From Paenibacillus xylanivorans (GTDB lineage: Bacteria > Bacillota > Bacilli > Paenibacillales > Paenibacillaceae), in NCBI RefSeq assembly GCF_001280595.1, contig NZ_LITU01000053.1, positions 227,779-291,778 on the forward strand: a stretch of DNA of 64,000 bases, written 5' to 3'. Each line of letters begins with the position of its first letter. Within the stretch, counting starts at the first letter, position 1. The position numbers were made by a program, and so were the translations under genes. Positions 36,389-45,884 of this stretch are shown piece by piece. The notes under the pieces were generated by a model. That model saw only the letters and a program-made list of their open reading frames with translations. It was not told where the DNA came from and ran no database searches.

Positions 36389-39037
36389 ATGCCAAACGAT
36401 CCGTTGTCGAGGTCTAACAATCGCAACAGCAATAACAAGTCAACCAAAAAAGCGAAGCCAAAGACCTCTAAAAAGAAAAAAATTACGGGTAAACGCGTTG
36501 GATGGACACTGTTTTTCACCATGGCAATCGCCATATTCTGTGCACTGGGTGGATATTTATTTATTATGGTGAGTGGCGAAAATCTGCTCAAAGCCAACAA
36601 GGACAAAACAACAATCAATGAAACTTCAAAAGTATATGATCGTAACGGACAGTTAATGGGCGAGTTGTCCATTCAAAAGCTGGAGCCGGTCAATGAAGAA
36701 GATATTCCGGATTTAGTAAAGAAAGCTTTTGTTGCTACGGAGGACAAACGATTCTACGAGCATCAGGGCGTGGATATCTGGTCCATCGGACGGGCGGCAG
36801 TTAAAGACGTCATGGCCCGCTCCATGGTGGAGGGTGGCAGTACGCTGACTCAGCAACTTGCGAAAAATATGTTCTTGTCCCGTGACAAGACCTTCTTCCG
36901 TAAAGCAACGGAAGTTTCCATTGCAATGGCATTGGAGCGCAAGTACTCAAAAGACGAAATTCTGACGATGTATCTGAACCGGATTTTCTTTGGTCATCAG
37001 CGTTATGGAATTAAAGCTGCGTCCGAATTTTATTTTGGGGTATCTGACCTTAACAAATTAGAAATTTGGCAAATTGCCACATTGGCAGCGATGCCTAAAG
37101 GGCCTTCTGCCTATAACCCGCTGAGCAATCCCAACGACTCCAAAGCACGTCGTGCTGTGGTATTGCAACTGATGTATGAGCAAGGTTATATTACCAAGGC
37201 GGAAATGGATGAAGCCAAAGAAGTAGATTATGACTATACACCGCCTGAGAAAGATCAGAAGTATCAAGCCTTTATCGACTATGTTCTTCGTGAAGCGGAG
37301 AAAGTGACTGGTAAAACGGAGGATGATCTGAATATCGGCGGGTACAAAATTTACACGACGATGGATGCTCAGGCTCAAACAGCCATGGAGAGTGCCTTCT
37401 CGGATGATAGTTTGTTTGAGTCAAGCAAAGATGATCAGCCAGTTCAAGGCTCCATGGTAATCATGAACCATGAAAATGGCAGTCTCGTCGCCTTGATGGG
37501 CGGACGGGATTATCAAACGAAGGGCTACAGCCGGGTAACACAGAGCCGCAGACAGCCTGGATCGGCATTTAAACCGATTGTGACTTATGCGCCGGCTCTT
37601 GAATCAGGTAATTACAATGCAAACTCAGCTCTCAGTAATGAAAAGCAATGCTTCGGCAATTACTGTCCGGGTAACTTGCATGGGTATTCTTCAACCATTA
37701 GCATGACAGATGCCATTACAAAATCGGAGAACATTCCGGCAGTATGGCTCCTAAACAAAATTGGTGTAAATACAGGTGTTCAGTTTGCAAAAAGCGTAGG
37801 TATCCAACTTACGGATGAAGACAAAAACCTGGCGATTGCGCTGGGTGGTCTTAGCAAAGGTACGAATACGCTGGAAATGGCGCAAGCCTATAGCGCATTC
37901 GCCAATCTGGGTGAGTACCAGCAGGCTTATGCCATTAAGGAAATTAAGGATAGTGCCGGAAAAACGACTTATAAACACGATAAATCGGATACAACGCGTG
38001 TCATGAGTGAGCAAAATGCTTATTCCCTGACTCAGATGCTGCAAAACGTAGTGAATGACGGTACAGGACGTTCAGCACGTCTGGATCGACCGGTTGCTGG
38101 TAAGACGGGAACCGTTCAAAGCGGTATTTCCGGCAACAGCGCCAACCGTGATGTATGGTTCGTCGGATACACGCCAGAATGGACTGCTGCAGTATGGATG
38201 GGTTATGACAATCCTGATGCAACCCATATGCTCAAGAATAGTAGTAAGCTGTCAGCAGCGTTCTTTGCGAAAGTTATGGGGGATGCATTGAAAGGAGTTC
38301 CTGTGAAGGACTTCAAAGCTCCAGCAGGATCCCAGACACCTCCGCCGGAAAAAGAACCAGAGCAACCATCGCTTTCCGTTAGTGGGTTGAATGGTTCTTA
38401 TGATCCATCTACACAAACGGTGTCGCTGAACTGGACTGCAACGGGCGATTCGTCAACACAGTATCGGATTTATCGGAAAGAATCTTCCGAAGGACAGTTC
38501 ACCCATCTCATTGATGCTGTAGGTTCGACCAGTGCACAAGATTTAAGTGCGCTCCCTGGTCTTACTTATGAGTATTATGTAACAGCCTATGATCTGGCTT
38601 CTGGACTGGAGACAGATCCGTCCAATACCATATCGCTGATGATTGAAGCGGAGGAATTGGAACCGGAGCAGCCGGACACAGGCACAGAGCCGGGAACAGA
38701 ACCGGACACAGGGCAGCCAGGAACAGAAAATCCGGACAACGGTTCGCCGGGGGATGGAAGTTCTGAGGGTAACAATGGCAACGGGAACGAAAATGGTAAT
38801 AATGGTAACGGGAATAATGGAAACAACGGCGGGACAGGTCAAGGGAACGGACAGACCGGAGAAGGAAACACGCCGCCTGGACAGGGAACAACAGAACCTG
38901 GAGGTACGGGTGAGGGTTCCAATGATGGGTCTGTAACGACACCGGGCGAGGTAGTCACGCCACCAGATAGTGGAAACAACGGTAACACTGGAGAGACGAA
39001 TGCACCGCCAGATTCCCAAGCTGGAACTGACGGTTAA
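36389..39037 (+). CDS. Class A penicillin-binding protein (PBP1A type)
   Basis: Bifunctional peptidoglycan synthase. A short basic cytoplasmic tail, one transmembrane helix (~residues 36-58), glycosyltransferase GT51 (ATEDKRFYEHQGVD, STLTQQLAKNMFLS, ALERKYSKDEIL), and a transpeptidase with SxxK (Ser392 in PGSAFKP), SEN and KTGT. A fibronectin type III-like domain follows (~660-750). The last ~130 residues are a low-complexity Glu/Pro then Gly/Asn/Thr-rich tail. ATG follows GGAGTCAGGAGG. Monocistronic with a very strong terminator. Confidence 0.95.
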   Translation: MPNDPLSRSNNRNSNNKSTKKAKPKTSKKKKITGKRVGWTLFFTMAIAIFCALGGYLFIMVSGENLLKANKDKTTINETSKVYDRNGQLMGELSIQKLEPVNEEDIPDLVKKAFVATEDKRFYEHQGVDIWSIGRAAVKDVMARSMVEGGSTLTQQLAKNMFLSRDKTFFRKATEVSIAMALERKYSKDEILTMYLNRIFFGHQRYGIKAASEFYFGVSDLNKLEIWQIATLAAMPKGPSAYNPLSNPNDSKARRAVVLQLMYEQGYITKAEMDEAKEVDYDYTPPEKDQKYQAFIDYVLREAEKVTGKTEDDLNIGGYKIYTTMDAQAQTAMESAFSDDSLFESSKDDQPVQGSMVIMNHENGSLVALMGGRDYQTKGYSRVTQSRRQPGSAFKPIVTYAPALESGNYNANSALSNEKQCFGNYCPGNLHGYSSTISMTDAITKSENIPAVWLLNKIGVNTGVQFAKSVGIQLTDEDKNLAIALGGLSKGTNTLEMAQAYSAFANLGEYQQAYAIKEIKDSAGKTTYKHDKSDTTRVMSEQNAYSLTQMLQNVVNDGTGRSARLDRPVAGKTGTVQSGISGNSANRDVWFVGYTPEWTAAVWMGYDNPDATHMLKNSSKLSAAFFAKVMGDALKGVPVKDFKAPAGSQTPPPEKEPEQPSLSVSGLNGSYDPSTQTVSLNWTATGDSSTQYRIYRKESSEGQFTHLIDAVGSTSAQDLSALPGLTYEYYVTAYDLASGLETDPSNTISLMIEAEELEPEQPDTGTEPGTEPDTGQPGTENPDNGSPGDGSSEGNNGNGNENGNNGNGNNGNNGGTGQGNGQTGEGNTPPGQGTTEPGGTGEGSNDGSVTTPGEVVTPPDSGNNGNTGETNAPPDSQAGTDG

Positions 39038-39063
39038 CGAGATTAAACCGCATTAAATAATTA

Positions 39064-39112
39064 CACCAAAAAACCTGCTCCCTGACGTTGGGGGAGCAGG
39101 TTTTTTGGTTTG
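39064..39112 (+). terminator. Terminator after the PBP gene
   Basis: ACACCAAAAAACCTGCTCCC pairs with GGGAGCAGGTTTTTTGGT; about 18 bp and a T-run inside the stem. Confidence 0.9.
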
Positions 39113-39320
39113 TGTAATGTTTGGAATGGAACCAGAGCCCTCCAACAGATGAGGCAAAGCTTGATTTTGAGTGTATAACTTAAATATGGTAAGCTGTAAC
39201 TATTCGTAATACGTTGTGCAAAGCCGATTCAGTGACTTGTAGAATCGGTAATGCGGACGCTATTCGCTGTTCACCAATATCAGCAGGTCACGGACCTGTG
39301 GTCGGCAAAGAGGGGTTCGT

Positions 39321-39884
39321 ATGAAACGGAAATTCGGGGACCGCGCGAACTGGCGCCGGATTACGAACCGACAATTTACATGCCGGTTCGTTCAATCCAA
39401 AATTTTTACTGGTTACATTACGTTGTATACGATACAAGATTTGAAAGAGCCTTTATGGAAAACCTATGGAGGAAGTACCTTCTGCATTGCGGATAAAGGT
39501 TATTCATGGTTGCAGTATTATCCCAAAGGCGAGCACTTTGTTGTTACGGCCATGTTTGACGATCAGGAGCGGATCGTTGAATGGTACATTGATACATGCC
39601 GCAGCCAGGGCATAACCGATCAGGGTGTTCCGTGGTTTGATGATCTGTATCTGGATGTCGTGGTCCTGAAGGATGGAGAAATATTTTTGCTGGACGAAGA
39701 TGAGCTTGAAGATGCTCTTTCTCGTAAGCACATTACGACGGGGGATTATGATCTGGCTAACCGGACAGCAAAGGAATTATTGCATGCCATTGATGCACAT
39801 GTGTTTCCTTATTTCCAACTGTCTTTGAAGCATAGACAATCCCTGTTTGAGAATGGGGAGTTCAGAAAAAATATTCAGATTTGA
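39321..39884 (+). CDS. DUF402 protein (nucleoside di-/triphosphatase-like), 187 aa
   Basis: The core YSWLQYYPKGEHFVVTAMFDDQERIVEWYIDTCR and FDDLYLDVVVLKDGEIFLLDEDELEDAL is the DUF402 (YgaC/YtqA-like FomD fold) signature, with acidic metal-binding residues. Relatives hydrolyse nucleoside phosphates; the substrate here is unknown. ATG 39321 follows GAGGGG by 5 nt. Monocistronic, before the spoVK promoter. Confidence 0.85.
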   Translation: MKRKFGDRANWRRITNRQFTCRFVQSKIFTGYITLYTIQDLKEPLWKTYGGSTFCIADKGYSWLQYYPKGEHFVVTAMFDDQERIVEWYIDTCRSQGITDQGVPWFDDLYLDVVVLKDGEIFLLDEDELEDALSRKHITTGDYDLANRTAKELLHAIDAHVFPYFQLSLKHRQSLFENGEFRKNIQI

Positions 39885-39920
39885 GTCATGGAAAAGTCTT
39901 AGAATTCTTCGCCATCCTTC

Positions 39921-39949
39921 TAATATTAGAGCACCTGATAGAATACATT
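39921..39949 (+). promoter_or_regulatory. Sigma-E type promoter of spoVK
   Basis: TAATATT (fits KMATATT) and AATACATT (one mismatch to CATACAnT) are 14 bp apart, ~45 bp before the spoVK start. spoVK is a mother-cell gene in Bacillus, consistent with this reading. Confidence 0.65.
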
Positions 39950-39993
39950 AATAATCAGGAGAGTTCAGCCCGATAAAATAGAGGTGATGGCGA

Positions 39994-40965
39994 ATGAACG
40001 GACGGGTCATGGCTGCAGGAGGGCAACCGGGAGGCAGACCATCCAGACAAATTAATGTTGTTTTGCGTAACCAGGAACCTCAGATGCTGGTCAAAGAAGA
40101 AGAGACGGCAATACAGGCAGCAAAAGGCTTAGCCAAGCATGCGCACTTTCAGGAGATTCAAGGTGAATTGGAGCAGCTGGTTGGGCTTGAAAATATCAAG
40201 GATTTGGTATTTGAAATCTATGCTTTCTTACAGATTGCCCAGATGCGTACCGAAGCAGGACTGATAAGTGGGGCGCACGTGTATCATATGATTTTCAAAG
40301 GCAATCCGGGAACTGGAAAAACAACGGTAGCACGTATCGTCGCGAAGCTGTTTCAGAAGATGGGGGTTCTTAGTAAGGGTCATTTAATTGAAGTGGAACG
40401 TGCAGACTTGGTCGGGGAATACATCGGGCATACGGCACAGAAAACGAGGGATTTGGTTAAGAAGGCATTGGGCGGAATCTTGTTTATTGACGAGGCGTAC
40501 AGTCTGGCTCGCGGTGGCGAGAAGGATTTTGGGAAGGAAGCTATCGACACACTTGTGAAGTCAATGGAAGATAATAAGAATCAATTTATCCTCATCTTGG
40601 CAGGATACTCGGAAGAGATTGATTTTTTTCTGCAGACGAATCCCGGATTACCTTCCCGTTTTCCGATCCAGGTTGAATTTCCAGACTATAGCATTGATCA
40701 ATTGATTCAGATCTCCGAGATTATGGCCAAGGAACGTGACTATATTCTCATGCCACAGACCATACTCAAATTAAAGCAGCATCTGCTTCAGGAAAAAAAT
40801 GAATCTCTTCATGCGTTCAGCAACGCCCGATATGTCCGAAATGCCATTGAACGATCGATTCGCCATCAGGCAGTTCGACTATTGGAACAGTATACCCAGG
40901 GGAATCCGGGAAAACTGGAGCTGATGACCATCCGCACAGAGGATTTGAAGTTTGAGCAAAAGTAA
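39994..40965 (+). CDS. spoVK: Stage V sporulation protein K, AAA+ ATPase
   Basis: CbbX-like AAA+ ATPase needed for spore maturation. Walker A GNPGTGKTT at ~residue 103, Walker B GGILFIDEAYSL, sensor ILILAGYSEEID and arginine-finger PSRFPIQVEFPDY. The ~90-residue N-terminal extension (MNGRVMAAGGQPGGRPSRQ) is Gly/Arg-rich. ATG follows GAGGTGATGG. Followed by hflX as in B. subtilis (spoVK-ynbA). Confidence 0.93.
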   Translation: MNGRVMAAGGQPGGRPSRQINVVLRNQEPQMLVKEEETAIQAAKGLAKHAHFQEIQGELEQLVGLENIKDLVFEIYAFLQIAQMRTEAGLISGAHVYHMIFKGNPGTGKTTVARIVAKLFQKMGVLSKGHLIEVERADLVGEYIGHTAQKTRDLVKKALGGILFIDEAYSLARGGEKDFGKEAIDTLVKSMEDNKNQFILILAGYSEEIDFFLQTNPGLPSRFPIQVEFPDYSIDQLIQISEIMAKERDYILMPQTILKLKQHLLQEKNESLHAFSNARYVRNAIERSIRHQAVRLLEQYTQGNPGKLELMTIRTEDLKFEQK

Positions 40966-40983
40966 GCGATAATATAATTTTTG

Positions 40984-41041
40984 AAGCAGCCGGCCGGGTT
41001 AACCGGTTCGGCTTAAAGCATGCCATGGAACCATGGTGGCA
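40984..41041. repeat. Two adjacent GC-rich hairpins between spoVK and hflX
   Basis: AGCCGG..CCGGGTTAACCGG..TTCGGCT (40987-41013) and TGCCATGG-AA-CCATGGTGGCA (41021-41041, one extra T). No T-runs follow. They may terminate or process the spoVK message, or attenuate read-through into hflX. Confidence 0.5.
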
Positions 41042-41084
41042 CAGAATATATGCGGAAACGTAATAGAAGGAGTGAATATACACG

Positions 41085-42371
41085 ATGACAAATGGCACAC
41101 ATGATACAGATATGGTGAAGAAGGATCGCGCCGTGTTGGTGAGTCTGGTTACCGATGAGGTCAAACGTTCGGGTATTAACCCGGAGTACTCCCTTGAGGA
41201 GTTGGTAAAACTCGCCGAGACGGCAGGCGTGGAAGTGCTGAGTGTATTGTCACAGAACCTGAAAACCCGGGACACCAAATGGTTCATTGGTAAGGGAAAA
41301 GTGGAAGAACTTCGTGCAGTGGCTGAGGAAATGGGAGCAACAACAGCTATTTTTGACCAGGAGCTGTCCGGTGCTCAAGTTCGTAACCTGGAAGAAGCGT
41401 TGGATCTCAAAATTATTGACCGCACCCAGCTGATCCTGGATATCTTTGCGCAGCGCGCCAACACAAGAGAAGGTATTATCCAGGTTGAGTTGGCTCAGTT
41501 AAGCTATTTGTTACCACGTTTGTCGGGTCACGGGAAGAATTTGTCCAGACTTGGTGGCGGAATTGGAACGCGGGGTCCAGGTGAAAGTAAACTGGAGACG
41601 GATCGTCGACATATTCGTGGCCGCATAGATGACTTGAAGCGTCATTTGGAAGAAGTGACACGTCATCGCAAGCTGCACCGGGAACGTCGTAAAAAGACGG
41701 GGATCGTTCAGGTAGCCCTTGTAGGTTATACGAATGCGGGTAAATCCACCTTGCTTAAACAATTAACGGCGGCAGATGTGTATATTCAAGACCAGCTGTT
41801 TGCCACACTGGATCCAACCTCACGGACGATGGAACTGCCAAGTGGTAAAGAAATCGTACTCACAGATACGGTTGGGTTTATACAAAACCTTCCTCATGAT
41901 CTGATTGCGGCTTTCCGTGCAACGCTGGAGGAAGTGAATGAAGCGGACCTTATATTACATGTGGTCGATGCATCATCTGCAATGCGTGAAGACCAGATGA
42001 GAACTGTACACACGATTTTGCAGCAACTGGGTTCAGGGGACAAGCCCCAATTGGTATTGTATAACAAAAAGGATGCTTGTACACCGGAGCAGCTTGAAAT
42101 GCTTCCTTTGGATAAAGAACATATCAAAGTGAGCGCTCTGGATCCAGATGACTTGCTGAAAATTCGTGAGCTTATCCAGGCTGAATTGACTGGCGCTACC
42201 AAACGGTTCCGTATTCCGGCTGAGCGTGGCGATCTTACATCTGTACTTTACAAAATAGGCGATGTTGTTGAGACCACATTTGAAGATAATGATGTAATTT
42301 ATGAAGTAGAACTGCAAAAGGGCGAATATGAGAAATTCGGTTATTTACTTGAAGATTTCATACAACTGTAA
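41085..42371 (+). CDS. hflX: Ribosome-associated GTPase HflX
   Basis: Splits stalled or hibernating ribosomes. N-terminal HflX domain (KWFIGKGKVEEL; QLSYLLPRLSGHGKNLSRLGGGIGTRGPGE), a helical linker, then the G domain: G1 GYTNAGKST at ~214, DTVGFIQNLP, NKKDAC. 428 aa is standard. ATG follows AGAAGGAGTG. Homologue of B. subtilis ynbA. Confidence 0.96.
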   Translation: MTNGTHDTDMVKKDRAVLVSLVTDEVKRSGINPEYSLEELVKLAETAGVEVLSVLSQNLKTRDTKWFIGKGKVEELRAVAEEMGATTAIFDQELSGAQVRNLEEALDLKIIDRTQLILDIFAQRANTREGIIQVELAQLSYLLPRLSGHGKNLSRLGGGIGTRGPGESKLETDRRHIRGRIDDLKRHLEEVTRHRKLHRERRKKTGIVQVALVGYTNAGKSTLLKQLTAADVYIQDQLFATLDPTSRTMELPSGKEIVLTDTVGFIQNLPHDLIAAFRATLEEVNEADLILHVVDASSAMREDQMRTVHTILQQLGSGDKPQLVLYNKKDACTPEQLEMLPLDKEHIKVSALDPDDLLKIRELIQAELTGATKRFRIPAERGDLTSVLYKIGDVVETTFEDNDVIYEVELQKGEYEKFGYLLEDFIQL

Positions 42372-42455
42372 CATCGATGACATATTTGTATGATAAGTTG
42401 ACACGATAATTGATGTTTGACGTCAGATTCGTGCTATGAAGGGGAATGAAGCAAG

Positions 42456-43709
42456 ATGGTAAGCTTTGATTCAGAGATTATTGAACTTCAACGACAGGTT
42501 GAACGTCAGATTGAAGGGCAATTGCAACAGATTGACCGGATCACCGATCATAACCAATGGAAAGTAATTAATGCTTTTCAGCGTAGAAAAGTCAGTGATT
42601 TTCACTTTGCGGGTTCAACGGGGTACGCTTATAACGATCGAGGGCGTGAGGTGCTCGATGAAGTTTATGCCGATGTGTTTGGTGCAGAGGCGGCACTGGT
42701 GCGTCCCCATTTTGCATCAGGTACACATACTATTGCTACAGCTTTGTTCGGTGTGCTCCGTCCAGGCGACGAGTTATTGTACATTACGGGTAAGCCCTAT
42801 GACACATTGCATAAGGTCATTGGCAAGCCTGGTGATGGAACAGGATCGTTACGGGATTTCGGCATTGGCTATCAAGAGACGGCTCTGTTAGAAGATGGCG
42901 GAGTAGATTGGGTGGCGGTAGAGAAAAGTATCAATGCAGCGACAAAAGTCATTGGTATTCAACGCTCCAGAGGATATGATTGGAGATCTTCCTTCTGTAT
43001 TGAAGAAATCGCTGATATGGTTACACGTGTAAAGGCGATCAAGGAAGATGTCATCGTTTTTGTGGATAACTGTTATGGTGAATTCACGGAGGAATGTGAA
43101 CCAACTGAAATTGGGGTGGACCTAATGGCAGGTTCACTGATTAAAAATCCCGGTGGAGGTCTGGCGGAAACCGGTGGATACATATGCGGGAAGGAAAAGT
43201 ACGTACAATTGGCTGCCTATCGTTTGACTGCTCCCGGAATTGGCGGTGAGGTTGGCGCGATGTTGGGAACAACTCGTGGCATCTACCAAGGACTTTACAT
43301 GGCTCCGACAATTGTAGGACAGGCCATTAAAGGGAGCACATTCGCTGCGGCGATGTTTGCTGCATCCGGATTTGTAACCAAACCGGCATGGAACGAGATG
43401 CGTACAGATCTGATTCAGGCTGTACAATTCAGTTCGGCCGAGCATTTAATTGCCTTTGTGCAAGGAATACAGCGGGCTGCTGCAGTAGATAGCCATGTAG
43501 TTCCTGAACCGTGGGACATGCCGGGTTACGAGCACCCTGTCATCATGGCGGCAGGTACGTTTATACAGGGTGGAAGTCTGGAATTGTCAGCAGATGCACC
43601 TATCCGTGAGCCTTATATTGGCTATATGCAGGGCGGTTTAACATACTCTCATGTTAAATATGGCGTTTTGATGGCATTACAGACCATGAAAGAACGCAAA
43701 TTATTGTGA
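42456..43709 (+). CDS. ynbB: PLP-dependent YnbB-like (aluminium-resistance/methionine gamma-lyase family)
   Basis: Cys/Met-metabolism-type fold I PLP enzyme. VDNCYGEFTEECEP carries the PLP-binding Asp, GSLIKNPGGGLAE contains the Schiff-base Lys, and RLTAPGIGGEVGAMLGTTR is family-specific. Probably a carbon-sulfur lyase; the exact reaction is unknown. Lies between hflX and glnR as in Bacillus. A GlnR/TnrA site overlaps its stop codon. Confidence 0.88.
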   Translation: MVSFDSEIIELQRQVERQIEGQLQQIDRITDHNQWKVINAFQRRKVSDFHFAGSTGYAYNDRGREVLDEVYADVFGAEAALVRPHFASGTHTIATALFGVLRPGDELLYITGKPYDTLHKVIGKPGDGTGSLRDFGIGYQETALLEDGGVDWVAVEKSINAATKVIGIQRSRGYDWRSSFCIEEIADMVTRVKAIKEDVIVFVDNCYGEFTEECEPTEIGVDLMAGSLIKNPGGGLAETGGYICGKEKYVQLAAYRLTAPGIGGEVGAMLGTTRGIYQGLYMAPTIVGQAIKGSTFAAAMFAASGFVTKPAWNEMRTDLIQAVQFSSAEHLIAFVQGIQRAAAVDSHVVPEPWDMPGYEHPVIMAAGTFIQGGSLELSADAPIREPYIGYMQGGLTYSHVKYGVLMALQTMKERKLL

Positions 43710-43721
43710 GTTTATCTAACA
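43705..43721 (+). promoter_or_regulatory. GlnR/TnrA operator upstream of glnR
   Basis: TGTGAGTTTATCTAACA matches TGTNA-N7-TNACA exactly. It overlaps the TGA of ynbB and ends 5 bp before the -35 of the glnR promoter, consistent with autoregulation of glnRA. Confidence 0.8.
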
Positions 43722-43726
43722 CATCA

Positions 43727-43756
43727 TTGACACTTAGTAATAACTAACTGTACAAT
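43727..43756 (+). promoter_or_regulatory. glnRA promoter
   Basis: TTGACA, 18-bp spacer, TACAAT; 34 bp before the glnR start codon, directly downstream of the GlnR box. Confidence 0.7.
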
Positions 43757-43789
43757 AGAGTGAAGAAAAGATGACTGGAAGGTTGATGA

Positions 43790-44206
43790 ATGATGGGTGA
43801 CGAAATTCGCAGAAATATGGCCTTATTCCCAATAGGTATTGTAATGAAACTTACGGATCTGTCCGCGCGTCAGATTCGTTATTATGAGCAGCACAGCTTG
43901 ATTGTTCCTGCGAGAACGTCAGGTAATCAGCGTTTGTTCTCTTTCAATGACGTAGAACGATTGCTGGAAATCAAGGCTCTGATTGAAAAAGGAGTTAACA
44001 TCGCGGGTATTAAACAAGTGATGAATCCTGTATCCAAGGAGTCAGAAGAAGCGACTGTTATTACACCCGATACGGAAGTGAAACGCAGAGAACTTTCGGA
44101 CTCCCAACTGCACCGTCTGTTGAAACAACAATTGGTGTCAGGTAAGAGACCTGGACAAGTATCTCTCATTCAGGGAGAGCTTTCCCGTTTCTTTAATAAA
44201 AAATAA
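43790..44206 (+). CDS. glnR: MerR-family nitrogen repressor GlnR
   Basis: DNA-binding regulator of nitrogen genes; its activity depends on feedback-inhibited glutamine synthetase in Bacillus. HTH: MALFPIGIVMKLTDLSARQIRYYEQHSLIVPAR, then the MerR wing GNQRLFSFNDVERLLEI. The C-terminal ~25 residues (GQVSLIQGELSRFF) resemble the GS-sensing tail. ATG 43790 follows GGAAGG. Directly upstream of glnA. Confidence 0.94.
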   Translation: MMGDEIRRNMALFPIGIVMKLTDLSARQIRYYEQHSLIVPARTSGNQRLFSFNDVERLLEIKALIEKGVNIAGIKQVMNPVSKESEEATVITPDTEVKRRELSDSQLHRLLKQQLVSGKRPGQVSLIQGELSRFFNKK

Positions 44207-44335
44207 GTTCGTATAACCTCGTAGGTCAGGGGAAATCCTGCTTTTAGGTAGGAGGACTCCTTGACCCATGCAATATTCTAATGTACAAATATAACAGGCA
44301 AGCCAAATACGCAGAGAAGAAAGGGAGAGGGTACC

Positions 44336-45664
44336 GTGAGTTTTACTAAAGAAGACATCCTACGCATCTCAAAAGAAGAAAATGTACGATTCGTTCGTTT
44401 GCAATTTACCGATCTGCTTGGAGCGATCAAAAACGTTGAGATTCCTGTGAGCCAACTTACCAAGGCTCTGGACAATAAAATGATGTTTGATGGTTCTTCC
44501 ATTGAAGGTTACGTGCGTATCGAAGAATCCGACATGTACCTCTATCCTGATCTTGATTCTTGGCTCATTTTCCCTTGGGTAGCCGAGAACCGTGTTGCTC
44601 GACTGATTTGCGACGTATATCTTCCGGATGGTAATCCGTTCCCCGGAGATCCGCGTGGCATCTTGAAACGAAACCTGAAAGAAGCCGAAGAAATGGGATT
44701 CACTTCCTTCAACGTCGGTCCTGAACCAGAGTTCTTCTTGTTCAAAACAGACGAAAAAGGAAACCCGACTAACGAACTGAATGACCAAGGTGGATATTTC
44801 GACCTTGCGCCTACGGATCTTGGTGAAAACTGTCGTCGTGACATCGTTATCACACTTGAAGAAATGGGCTTTGAGATCGAAGCTTCCCACCATGAGGTAG
44901 CTCCAGGTCAGCATGAGATCGACTTTAAATATGCTGATGCTCTAAAAGCAGCAGACCAGATCCAAACGTTCAAACTCGTTGTTAAAACGATTGCACGTCA
45001 GCATGGTCTACATGCTACCTTTATGCCGAAACCGCTGTTTGGTATGAACGGTTCCGGTATGCACTGTAACCAATCCTTGTTCCAAGGCAAAGTGAACGCA
45101 TTCGTAGACGAGTCGGACGAGCTGGGTCTGAGCAAAACTGCACGTCACTTCATGGCTGGAACTTTGAAGCATGCGCGTGCGTTTGCAGCAATTACGAACC
45201 CAACTGTGAACTCATACAAACGTCTTGTACCAGGTTATGAAGCCCCTTGTTATGTAGCATGGTCCGCCAGTAACCGTAGTCCAATGATCCGTATTCCAGC
45301 TTCCCGTGGTCTGAGTACACGTGTTGAGGTTCGTAATCCGGATCCGGCCGCTAACCCTTACTTGGCTTTGGCTGTTTTATTGAAAGCAGGTCTGGACGGA
45401 ATCAAACGTGAGCTGTCCTTGCCAGCTCCAATTGATCGTAACATCTACATCATGTCAGATGAAGAACGTGTGGAAGAAGGCATTCCAAGCTTGCCAGCTG
45501 ACCTGAAAGAAGCATTGAACGAATTGATTCGCAGCGAAGTCATCTGTGATGCTCTCGGCGACCACGCCCTGGCTCACTTCTATGAGCTGAAAGAAATTGA
45601 GTGGGATATGTACCGTACACAAGTCCACCAATGGGAACGCGATCAATATATCACGTTGTACTAA
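44336..45664 (+). CDS. glnA: Glutamine synthetase type I-alpha
   Basis: Makes glutamine from glutamate, ammonia and ATP; also the GlnR co-regulator. [55 protein letters not shown], and [17 protein letters not shown] are family signatures. 442 aa lacks the adenylylation insertion of the beta type. GTG start at 44336 follows GGGAGAGGG. Confidence 0.97.
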   Translation: MSFTKEDILRISKEENVRFVRLQFTDLLGAIKNVEIPVSQLTKALDNKMMFDGSSIEGYVRIEESDMYLYPDLDSWLIFPWVAENRVARLICDVYLPDGNPFPGDPRGILKRNLKEAEEMGFTSFNVGPEPEFFLFKTDEKGNPTNELNDQGGYFDLAPTDLGENCRRDIVITLEEMGFEIEASHHEVAPGQHEIDFKYADALKAADQIQTFKLVVKTIARQHGLHATFMPKPLFGMNGSGMHCNQSLFQGKVNAFVDESDELGLSKTARHFMAGTLKHARAFAAITNPTVNSYKRLVPGYEAPCYVAWSASNRSPMIRIPASRGLSTRVEVRNPDPAANPYLALAVLLKAGLDGIKRELSLPAPIDRNIYIMSDEERVEEGIPSLPADLKEALNELIRSEVICDALGDHALAHFYELKEIEWDMYRTQVHQWERDQYITLY

Positions 45665-45670
45665 TAGCTG

Positions 45671-45705
45671 AATCCCTTGGCGCTCTAGCGCTGAGGGGTT
45701 TTTCT
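45671..45705 (+). terminator. Terminator after glnA
   Basis: CCCT-TGGCGCT / AGCGCTG-AGGGG stem followed by TTTTTCTTTTT. Confidence 0.85.
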
Positions 45706-45833
45706 TTTTGTGGGTGAGGGGGTATAAAATTGACGATGAAAATTAATGCCCACAAAATGCCCCCAAAAAATAATAGTGATCAGATATGTCATTCGTGAAT
45801 TCTTAACTTTGTTCATCAGCTTGTTCGTTAATT

Positions 45834-45870
45834 AAAAAAGCTAGGTAGAATATTATTTCTACCTAGCTTT
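45834..45870 (-). terminator. Terminator of the acetyltransferase gene
   Basis: AAAGCTAGGTAGAA / TTCTACCTAGCTTT, a perfect 14-bp stem with a six-base loop and a T6 run on the minus strand. Confidence 0.9.
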
Positions 45871-45884
45871 AAATCTATAGGATC

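Noticed and set aside
38543..39019. Antisense frames over the PBP tail
   Set aside because: Arise from the repetitive Gly/Asn/Pro coding sequence of the tail; no initiation signals.
38640..39030. Repeat array suggestive of CRISPR in the PBP gene end
   Set aside because: The repetition is short coding repeats for Gly/Asn/Thr, with no spaced direct repeats.
39251..39496. 81-codon plus frame before the DUF402 gene
   Set aside because: Overlaps the DUF402 gene in another frame, without a ribosome-binding site.
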